DNA of 52,574 nt, from positions 1-52,574 of the forward strand of contig NZ_CAMPHV010000040.1 of the NCBI RefSeq assembly GCF_946886105.1. Direction: 5' to 3'. Positions 17,451 through 24,564 of this stretch are shown here, piece after piece; position 1 is the first letter of the stretch; each line of letters begins with the position of its first letter. Made by a program: the position numbers and the translations under genes. The DNA comes from an uncultured Pseudomonas sp. (GTDB taxonomy: Bacteria > Pseudomonadota > Gammaproteobacteria > Pseudomonadales > Pseudomonadaceae). Under the pieces are notes generated by a model. That model did not search any database and was not told the DNA's origin. It saw only the letters and a list, made by a program, of their open reading frames with translations.

Positions 17451-18881
17451 ATGCATACCGTGGAAAAGATCGGCGGCACGTCCATGAGCCGCTTCGACGA
17501 AGTGTTGAACAACATTCTTATCGGCCCGCGCCAGGGCGACCAGCTGTACCAGCGGGTCTTCGTCGTCTCGGCCTACAGCGGCATGACCAACCTGTTGCTG
17601 GAACATAAGAAGACCGGCGAGCCCGGCGTCTACCAGCGCTTCGCCGATGCGCGTAGCGAGGGTGCCTGGCGCGAGGCGCTGGAAGCCGTGCGCCAACGCA
17701 TGCTGGCAAAGAATGCTGAGCTATTCGCCGGCGAATTCGAGCGCCAGGCGGCCAACCAGTTCGTCGAATCGCGCATCGCCGATGCCGGCGAGTGCATGCG
17801 CAGCCTGCAACGGTTGTGCGCCTACGGCCATTTCCAGCTCACCGAGCACCTGATGAAGGTGCGCGAAATGCTCGCCTCCCTCGGCGAGGCCCACAGCGCC
17901 TTCAATACCGTGCTGGCGCTCAAGCAGCGCGGGGTCAATGCCAAACTGGTCGACCTCACCGGTTGGCACCTGGACGCGCCGCTGGCGTTCGAGGCGATGA
18001 TTCGCAGCCGCTTCGAGGACGTCGATCTGTCCCGCGAGCTGGCGGTCGCCACCGGCTACACCCATTGCAGCGAAGGGCTGATGAACAGCTTCGACCGCGG
18101 CTACAGCGAGATCACCTTCGCCCAGATCGCCGCTGCCACCGGCGCCCGCGAGGCGATCATCCACAAGGAATTCCACCTTTCCAGCGCCGACCCCAAGCTG
18201 GTCGGCGAGGATAGGGTAGTGACCATCGGCCGCACCAACTACGACGTCGCCGACCAGCTATCGAACCTCGGCATGGAGGCGATCCACCCGCGCGCCGCCA
18301 AGACCCTGCGCCGCGCCGGTATCGAACTGCGGATCAAAAACGCCTTCGAGCCCGAGCACGCCGGCACGTTGATCAGCCAGAGCTACCGCAGCGAGCGGCC
18401 CTGCGTGGAAATTATCGCCGGGCGCAAGGACGTGTTCGGCCTCGAGGTGTTCGATCAAGACATGCTCGGCGACGTCGGCTACGACATGGAGATCAGCAAG
18501 TTGCTAAAGCAACTCAAGCTCTATGTGGTGAACAAGGACTCCGACGCCAACAGCATCACCTACTACGCCTCCGGCTCGCGCAAGCTGATTGACCGCGCCG
18601 CGCGACTGATCGAGGAGCGCTACCCAACCGCCGAGGTCACCGTGCACAACGTCGCCATCGTCTCGGCGATCGGCTCGGACCTCAAGGTCAAGGGCATCCT
18701 GGCCAAAACCATGGCCGCGCTGACCGAAGCCGGCATCTGCATCCAGGCGGTACATCAGTCGATCCGCCAGGTGGAAATGCAGTGCGTGGTCAACGAGGCC
18801 GACTACGCAGCCGCCATCGCCGCGCTACACCGCGCGCTGATCGAGCCGGAGAATCATGGCGCGGTGATTGCGGCAGCATAG
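17451..18881 (+). CDS. ask: Ectoine-type aspartate kinase
   Basis: The 476-residue protein is the Ask_Ect branch of aspartokinase. It opens with MHTVEKIGGTSMSRF, where the KxGGTS motif binds ATP and aspartate; two ACT domains lie at the C-terminus (from about residue 340). Ask_Ect enzymes are often less sensitive to lysine and threonine feedback, so they sustain flux to aspartate semialdehyde for ectoine. Its place after ectD, as in P. stutzeri, supports the assignment. The ribosome site (ctggacgcacat) is weak and two hairpins precede it, suggesting lower expression than ectABC. Confidence 0.92.
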   Translation: MHTVEKIGGTSMSRFDEVLNNILIGPRQGDQLYQRVFVVSAYSGMTNLLLEHKKTGEPGVYQRFADARSEGAWREALEAVRQRMLAKNAELFAGEFERQAANQFVESRIADAGECMRSLQRLCAYGHFQLTEHLMKVREMLASLGEAHSAFNTVLALKQRGVNAKLVDLTGWHLDAPLAFEAMIRSRFEDVDLSRELAVATGYTHCSEGLMNSFDRGYSEITFAQIAAATGAREAIIHKEFHLSSADPKLVGEDRVVTIGRTNYDVADQLSNLGMEAIHPRAAKTLRRAGIELRIKNAFEPEHAGTLISQSYRSERPCVEIIAGRKDVFGLEVFDQDMLGDVGYDMEISKLLKQLKLYVVNKDSDANSITYYASGSRKLIDRAARLIEERYPTAEVTVHNVAIVSAIGSDLKVKGILAKTMAALTEAGICIQAVHQSIRQVEMQCVVNEADYAAAIAALHRALIEPENHGAVIAAA

Positions 18882-18950
18882 GCGCGCACGTAGGTGGGTG
18901 CTGAGGAACAAAGCCCAACATAATCAACACAACTGGGCTTCGCGAAAAAC
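18882..18950. other. Short gap after ask with a weak hairpin
   Basis: AAGCCCA and TGGGCTT (about 18912-18940) could form a hairpin after the ect operon. No T tract follows, so it is not called a terminator. Repeats follow at once, and no gene is seen up to 19236. Confidence 0.4.
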
Positions 18951-19017
18951 GTAGCCGGATGCAATCCGGGGGGACGGTATCCAACACAATACCGCATCCC
19001 GGATGCATCCGGGCTGC
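18951..19017. repeat. REP pair (BIME-like)
   Basis: gtagccggatgcaatccgggg and cccggatgcatccgggctgc are opposed around a 30-bp centre. The core is shared with the other REP units of the window. Confidence 0.78.
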
Positions 19018-19048
19018 AAATGCGTTCGCGTTCTGATCTTGCCCAGCA

Positions 19049-19195
19049 CTAGCAGGCTGTTGAAAAACTACCTACGTTGCCGATACGGCGTTAAAAACAG
19101 GCTCGGAATGCTCATTTACAACCCGTAAACTCCGCTTCCTCGCCTGTTTTTGCCTTGTCTCGCTGCCTCGCCTACGTTTTTCAACGGCCTGCTAG
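19049..19195. mobile_element. MITE-like element with CTAG ends
   Basis: The left end CTAGCAGGCTGTTGAAAAAC and the inverted right end match at 19 of 20 positions. An inner inverted pair, AAAAACAGGC and GCCTGTTTTT, folds inside. The 147-bp element codes for nothing. It resembles small palindromic elements common in Pseudomonas, which are probably moved or spread in trans. Confidence 0.7.
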
Positions 19196-19235
19196 TGGAC
19201 ACCCCGTTAAGCTATAAACTGCAACGAGGTGAACC

Positions 19236-19355
19236 ATGGCGCGTGCGTATCTTGGTGGGCACTAGACACTCGAGCAGGTGGGGCGGCATTTTGGAGTCGG
19301 CTATGCCACGGTGAGTCGGGCGGTCAAAGCGCTGGAATCGCGTCACGCGCGGTAA
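19236..19355 (+). pseudogene. Remnant of a REP-associated (RAYT/IS200-like) transposase C-terminus
   Basis: One frame reads MARAYLGGH, a stop, then TLEQVGRHFGVGYATVSRAV, KALESRHAR and a stop. The helix-turn-helix EQVGRHFGVGYATVSRAVK is the tail domain found after the catalytic Y1 domain in REP-associated tyrosine transposases. The catalytic domain is missing and an in-frame stop interrupts the remnant, so it is dead. It sits beside a MITE-like element and REPs and marks the edge of a lower-GC segment. Confidence 0.65.
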
Positions 19356-19394
19356 AAGGGCACGCCGTTGCGGGGCTGGCGATGTACGGATGGA

Positions 19395-22300
19395 TCAGAT
19401 CGGTACCGGTTCTTCAATTCCGAAACCCTGCGCAAAATCTACGCCCATTCTTTCCAGCTCTTCAAGAATCCGGCTGTTTTCAGCAAATTCGGCAATCGTC
19501 TTGATGCCCATGACGTGTCCGATATTGTTGATGGCGCTCACCATTGCATGATCGATCGGATCGTCAAGCATATCTTTCACAAAGCTGCCGTCGATCTTCA
19601 GGAAATCCACCGGCAAATGCTTCAGGTAGGCAAACGACGACATGCCACTTCCGAAGTCATCGAGCGCGAAGCGACACCCCAGCCTCTTCAGTTTCCGGAT
19701 CAAGGTTGCCGCCTGTCCCAGATTGGCGATGGCGGAGGTTTCGGTGACTTCAAAACAGATAGTGCGAGGCGGGACATTGAACAGCTTGAACTGTTCGTGG
19801 ATGAAATCGAACAGTTTCGGATCGCCAATCGAAGCACCGGACAAGTTAATGGCGCGCGTATGAATAGGGTGGTCGCCGCGACGGCTGGCTTCGGAGTATT
19901 GTGCAAAGGCTGTCTGGATGACCCAGCGGTCCAGTGCCGGCATCAGGTTGTAGCGTTCGGCAGCCGGAATAAAGGCCATCGGGGGAACCAGATTTCCCTG
20001 CTCATCGCGCATGCGAATCAGTACCTCGTGGTGTTCACCTTGAACGGCCTGCGAACCAAGCGCAATGATCTTTTGCGTATAAAGGGAAAACCTGTTTTCA
20101 TCCAGAGCCGTCTGAATCCGGCTGATCCAGCTCATCTCGCCATGACGTTTTGCCAGCTCAGTGTCGTCGGCGTGGTACACATGAATGCGGTTGCGTCCCT
20201 TGTCCTTGGCGACATAGCAGGCAGCATCGGCAGCGCTGAGGATTTTTTCTAGCGACAGACTGCCGTCGCCAAAATTGGCCACGCCGATACTGACGCCGAT
20301 CGGGAAGGTCTTGTCCTGCCAGACGAAATGGAAATCACATATGATTCGGCGTAGCGTTTCGGCGATTTCCAGGCTGACTCCAGGAGGACAACTATCCAGC
20401 AGCACACCGAATTCATCGCCACCGAGACGGGCCAGGGCGTCTTTCTGCCGGATATGCTGATTGAGCACGCAGGCCAATTGTCGTAACAACTCATCACCGG
20501 CAATGTGACCGCAGGTGTCGTTAACGACTTTGAACTGGTCAAGGTCGAGATACAGCAGCGAGTGCCGCACGCTATCGGACTCCGCATGCTGCAAGGCCAA
20601 TTCCAGCCGGCGCTCGAACTCACGCCGGTTCAGCAAACCGGTCAAGCCGTCGTGGGTGGCCTGATGGGAAATTTCCGCAGTCATTTTGCGGGTCGAGGTG
20701 ACGTCATGAAATACCAGCACGATGCCGATGATTTGCTTGTCTTGATCGAAAATCGGCGCAGCGGCATCTTCTATCGAACATTCGCTGTTGTCACGTCGGC
20801 GCAGCATGGTGTGATTGGCCAGACCGCAGATTTTCCCGCTCTGTAGTACCAGTTCGACCGGGTTTTGTACGGCTTCCCGGGTTTCTTCGTTGAATACCTG
20901 GAATACCCGGGGTAACGGCAACCCTTTCGCTTCTTGACACGGCCAGCCGGTGAGCGTTTCGGCAACAGGATTCAGATAAGTAACATTGCCTTCAGTGTCT
21001 GTCGTGATCACCGCATCGCCGATCGATGCGAGCGTGACGCGCAAGCGCTCTTTCTCACGGAACAGGTCCTGCTCAGAAGTAAGAACCTTTCTCATTATCG
21101 GCCTTATCTGGAAACGCAACAGCATGACACCGCCGACAATAAAGGCCGCCAGCAAGGGAAGGAAATGTAGCAACTGGTCGCGTAACGGGCCGTAAAACTC
21201 CTCGATATCCTGTTTCACCACCATGCCGAAGCCCGTTGTGTTGAGGGGCGCATAGGCGGCGATGACGTTGTGCCCGCGATAGTCCTGACTTTCAATCACG
21301 CCGGATTGACCATCGACAGCGTAGCTTGCAGGCAGCAATTTCCCTTGCGCGTTATAACGTGAGCTGGTTTCGACTCTTTCGTTGAAGCGCTGCGGAAAAC
21401 ATTGCAATAGTTGTCCTTTCGCTGCACACAACCGCATTTCGCCGGTTTTGCCGAAATTGCTGGTTCTGGAAAAGGCCTCTCCTATGACCGATGGCAGCGG
21501 CTGCTCGGCAATAAGGGTCGCGATCGGGTTTCCCTCGCTGTCGAACATCGGGGCGCTGGCACGAAGATAGAACGCGTCGCTCCACAACAGGGATGCCGGA
21601 ATGGGCAAGCCCAGATCAACCGAAATGTCCGGCGCGTGCACGAAGTGCCCCACACGTAATATTTCCTGCCCTGCATTGTTTTCAATAGCGATGCCGGTAA
21701 CGCCCAGTGTGAGAATGTTGGCGCCGATTTCTCTCAGACGATCGCGTGCCTCGGTATCGCGCAGGTTTGTCACAAGGCGCTGCGTATAGAGCGTAAATCC
21801 CGGACGGTGCGCGGTATTTTTCACATTGGTGGCCGCTTGTGCTGTCACCACCTGAAACGTTCTGACATTGTTGTCCAGCGATAATTGCAGACTGGCGCGC
21901 AGCGCCTTGTCGAGACTCTTTTGGTAGGCGACAAATCCGCTCAGGCCGGTAGTCAGCGTCACCACCACGAGAATGGCGCCGCCAACGAAACTGATGTGTT
22001 CATCCTCGTTGAAAAAGCGATTTCGTGTTTGATTCCACTCGGCACCATGCCAGCTCAACCAGAAAGCGGTTCCAGCCAGCATCATGCCGACAGCACTATC
22101 TAGTGCCATGCGGTCGATATGAAACCACGAATAGAATGATTCGGGTTTCAGGGAATAGCCAACCAACCCCGTCAAGCCGACCGCAAGCAGCGCAAAGGTG
22201 GCCACCTGGACAGTAACCCCGATTGCGCGCTTGCGTACCTGTTGCCCCAATATCAGGATGATGCCGGACAGCATGAAGCCGAGACAGGTGTTGGGCGCCA

Positions 22301-22643
22301 TGCGCCGAGGCCAGTCGCTGTCTTCCAGCGAACGATTAAACGACGGGAAATCGATGACCAGATCTATGTCCAGGATGATGTCGGCGAGGACCAGACTACT
22401 GAAGGCAATCAGCACTCCACCGATGATTTGCTGGAGTTGTGTGTGCCGTTTTACTGGCAAGGCGGGCGCAATGAGCGCAATGCCGAGCAGCATGAAACAC
22501 AGTGCTGCGCTGGCGGTCATGCCGACAAAATCAGGATAGACCTGCGCCATCCACGGCATGTGAAAGATCCATCCTGCTATGACAGTGGCGCCGAGAAAAA
22601 AGAGAAGAACGCCCAGCGTGTTTTGAATTGGACCTGACTTCAT
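19395..22643 (-). CDS. Membrane GGDEF/EAL cyclic-di-GMP protein, probably acquired
   Basis: The 1082-residue protein has about six membrane helices in residues 8-210, another near 226-248, a periplasmic sensor region (about 250-495), a helix near 500-520, a PAS domain (about 545-660), GGDEF and EAL. The cyclase motif GGDEF (about residue 741) is intact. The EAL motif reads EVLIR near residue 872, but the metal and catalytic stretches INLSG, FEVTET, ALDDFGSG and LKIDGSF are kept, so phosphodiesterase activity is possible. Base composition is visibly lower in GC and codon use more mixed than in all neighbours. Remnants of RAYT and Rhs genes flank it. Transfer is likely; the signal sensed is unknown. 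Confidence 0.88.
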   Translation of the reverse strand: MKSGPIQNTLGVLLFFLGATVIAGWIFHMPWMAQVYPDFVGMTASAALCFMLLGIALIAPALPVKRHTQLQQIIGGVLIAFSSLVLADIILDIDLVIDFPSFNRSLEDSDWPRRMAPNTCLGFMLSGIILILGQQVRKRAIGVTVQVATFALLAVGLTGLVGYSLKPESFYSWFHIDRMALDSAVGMMLAGTAFWLSWHGAEWNQTRNRFFNEDEHISFVGGAILVVVTLTTGLSGFVAYQKSLDKALRASLQLSLDNNVRTFQVVTAQAATNVKNTAHRPGFTLYTQRLVTNLRDTEARDRLREIGANILTLGVTGIAIENNAGQEILRVGHFVHAPDISVDLGLPIPASLLWSDAFYLRASAPMFDSEGNPIATLIAEQPLPSVIGEAFSRTSNFGKTGEMRLCAAKGQLLQCFPQRFNERVETSSRYNAQGKLLPASYAVDGQSGVIESQDYRGHNVIAAYAPLNTTGFGMVVKQDIEEFYGPLRDQLLHFLPLLAAFIVGGVMLLRFQIRPIMRKVLTSEQDLFREKERLRVTLASIGDAVITTDTEGNVTYLNPVAETLTGWPCQEAKGLPLPRVFQVFNEETREAVQNPVELVLQSGKICGLANHTMLRRRDNSECSIEDAAAPIFDQDKQIIGIVLVFHDVTSTRKMTAEISHQATHDGLTGLLNRREFERRLELALQHAESDSVRHSLLYLDLDQFKVVNDTCGHIAGDELLRQLACVLNQHIRQKDALARLGGDEFGVLLDSCPPGVSLEIAETLRRIICDFHFVWQDKTFPIGVSIGVANFGDGSLSLEKILSAADAACYVAKDKGRNRIHVYHADDTELAKRHGEMSWISRIQTALDENRFSLYTQKIIALGSQAVQGEHHEVLIRMRDEQGNLVPPMAFIPAAERYNLMPALDRWVIQTAFAQYSEASRRGDHPIHTRAINLSGASIGDPKLFDFIHEQFKLFNVPPRTICFEVTETSAIANLGQAATLIRKLKRLGCRFALDDFGSGMSSFAYLKHLPVDFLKIDGSFVKDMLDDPIDHAMVSAINNIGHVMGIKTIAEFAENSRILEELERMGVDFAQGFGIEEPVPI

Positions 22644-22719
22644 CGTCTTACCTCTTGCGGATCAAGAATCAGATTAATTGAAAAACTGGCTTTCTGATTT
22701 CCAAATACTGACACCTTGA

Positions 22720-22788
22720 TACGACGCCGGAACCGGCCTCCACTACAACCGCCACCGCTACTACAATCCGAACACTGGCAGCTACCTC
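22720..22788 (+). pseudogene. Fragment of an Rhs/YD-repeat core sequence
   Basis: The rightward frame from 22720 reads YDAGTGLHYNRHRYYNPNTG followed by SYL, which is the hallmark end of the Rhs core (YDxxTGLHYNRxRYYxPxxGRY). Nothing before or after continues the protein. The fragment overlaps the last codons of the leftward MFS gene, whose stop codon lies inside it. It is probably a recombination scar of a lost rhs gene. Confidence 0.75.
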
Positions 22789-24032
22789 CCCCCCCGCCGG
22801 GGGTAAACCAGCACCACCCCCAACACCAACACCCCCAGCAGACCAGCACTCAGAAACAATCCCGAGTACCCCAACGCCTTCGCCAACACCCCACTAAGCG
22901 CACCGACCAGCCCTCCGAGCAGCAGTTGCGCCGAGGCTTGCAGGGTGAAGTCGGCGCCTTCGTGTTCGGGGCGGCATTGACGCATCATCGCGGCGAACAG
23001 GGCGACCGTGGACATGCCGTCGGCGATTTGCTCGAACAGCGCGACCGAATAGACCAGCTCGTGATCGCCGCCGGCCTGCACCAGCAGCGCCATGGCGGCG
23101 ATGCCCAGGGCTTGCAGCGCACCGAACAGCAGCAGCGCACGCAGCGTGCCGAGGCGGGCGTAGAGCAGGCCGCCGAGTAGGGCGCCGCCGATGCCGGCGA
23201 GGCTGCTGATCAGGGTCAGCAGGCCGAGATCGGCGTAGCTCCAGCCCTGATCGACCAGCATCGGTTTGATCATCGGCGAGCCCAGGGCGTCACCAAGTTT
23301 GAAGCTGAGCACCACCGCCAGCCACAGCAGCATGCCCGGTTGCGCCAGCAGGCCCCGGTAGTGGCGCAGCAGCAGGCCGGGGCCGGCGGGTTCGGCGAGG
23401 GCCGGGCGATAGGGCAGGCGTTGCGCTTCGGGAAAGCGCCAGATCGGAATCAGGCTCACCAATAGCAACAGTGCCAACAGGCCGACCGCGAGGTTCCAGC
23501 CGAGCCAGTCGACCGCCAGCAGCAGGCCGCTGCCGCTGAGCAGCATGCCGATCTTGTAGCCGCCGACTTGCAGGCTGTTGCCCAGGCCGCGCCAGCGCTC
23601 CGGCAGCAGGCGCACGGTGAGGCTGTCGGTGGCGATGTCCTGGGTCGAAGCCGCGAGGTTGATCAACAGCAACAGGCCGAGCAGCAGCGGCAATTGGCTA
23701 CCGAACAGCACAGCCGGCGAGAGCAGCGCCAGCCCGCCGAGCAGCAGCGCGATGCCGCCCTGCAACGGCAATATCCAGCCGCGATGATGACCGAGCCGCG
23801 GCGAGGCCAGGCGATCCACCCAGGGCGCCCAAAGCACCTTGAGCAGCCAGGGCAGGGACAGAAGTTTGAGCAGGCCGATCAGCGCCAGATCGACGCCATG
23901 CTGGCGCAACAGCACCGGCAAGGAATGGGCGATCAGCCCCGAAGGCAATCCCTGGGCGCAATACAGCGAGGCCAACAACACCAGGGTGGCGATTGCGGGA
24001 CGCGGGGTGGCATCGAGAGAAGAGGGCGACAT
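22782..24032 (-). CDS. MFS transporter, AmpG/RhtX-FptX-like
   Basis: A 416-residue protein with about twelve membrane helices. The opening YCAQGLPSGLIAHSLPVLLR and LSLPWLLKVLWAPWVDR, with D-R at the loop between helices 2 and 3, match the AmpG/RhtX/FptX branch, which imports muropeptides or siderophores. No siderophore genes are nearby, so the substrate is open. The last residues VYPRRGGR and the stop fall on an Rhs-core fragment coded on the other strand, so the original C-terminus may have been trimmed or replaced. The ribosome site before 24032 is weak. Confidence 0.78.
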   Translation of the reverse strand: MSPSSLDATPRPAIATLVLLASLYCAQGLPSGLIAHSLPVLLRQHGVDLALIGLLKLLSLPWLLKVLWAPWVDRLASPRLGHHRGWILPLQGGIALLLGGLALLSPAVLFGSQLPLLLGLLLLINLAASTQDIATDSLTVRLLPERWRGLGNSLQVGGYKIGMLLSGSGLLLAVDWLGWNLAVGLLALLLLVSLIPIWRFPEAQRLPYRPALAEPAGPGLLLRHYRGLLAQPGMLLWLAVVLSFKLGDALGSPMIKPMLVDQGWSYADLGLLTLISSLAGIGGALLGGLLYARLGTLRALLLFGALQALGIAAMALLVQAGGDHELVYSVALFEQIADGMSTVALFAAMMRQCRPEHEGADFTLQASAQLLLGGLVGALSGVLAKALGYSGLFLSAGLLGVLVLGVVLVYPRRGGR

Positions 24033-24175
24033 GGCGGCTTCTTTAGCAGGCCGGATAAGGGAAGCGACAATAACCAGCGCCGTTTAATCTGCACAAGCCC
24101 ACAAGCGCCGGTCAAACCCTAGGAGCCGGGCTAGCGGTGCCAAGCACTGTGTCAGGCACCGCTGACGTGGCCAGA
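24033..24175. other. Intergenic stretch upstream of the MFS gene
   Basis: Apart from a short hairpin, GGTGCC with GGCACC near 24137-24160, nothing is recognised. The rest of the gap up to 24564 is occupied by a REP pair and a MITE-like element. Confidence 0.4.
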
Positions 24176-24245
24176 CGTGGGAGGGGCTTTAGCCGCGATT
24201 GGCCTTGAAGGCGCTGAAGGCATCGCGGCTAAAGCCCCTCCCACG
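24176..24245. repeat. Long perfect REP-type inverted repeat (second family)
   Basis: Arms 24176-24199 and 24222-24245 are perfect 24-bp complements (core GGGAGGGGCTTTAGCCGCGA) around a 22-bp loop. The core differs from the gtagcccgg family. This second type is also frequent in Pseudomonas. Confidence 0.8.
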
Positions 24246-24290
24246 CTCGACCCATTCCAAGGAAAACAACGGATTATTGATGTCGCGACA

Positions 24291-24560
24291 CTAGGGTCTG
24301 TTGCCGTTTCAGCGCAAGCCGCGTTGCCGCGCAAAATCTCGCCAGGCTAGGCGTAGGACGCAGGTAATGGTCGTTCCCTTGCCAAGTCCTACAACAACGC
24401 ATGGCGAGATTTTCCGCGCAACCCGTAGGGCCGGGCCTGTTTTAGCGCGATGCTGCGTTTCTCGACGCTCATTTGGAACAACCAAACTTCGCGTCTCGTG
24501 CCTTGCCTCGCGCTAAAACAGGCTCCGGCGCGGTCGCGATGAAACGGCAACAGACCCTAG
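24291..24560. mobile_element. MITE-like element, 270 bp, CTAG ends
   Basis: Terminal inverted repeats CTAGGGTCTGTTGCCGTTTC are perfect over 21 bp. Inside are two more stem regions, CCTGTTTTAGCGCGA with its complement and an imperfect CGCAAAATCTCGCCA pair, so the element folds into several hairpins. It has no reading frame of note. It ends 4 bp before the stop codon of the leftward GGDEF/EAL gene and may act as its terminator. Confidence 0.75.
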
Positions 24561-24564
24561 GCGC

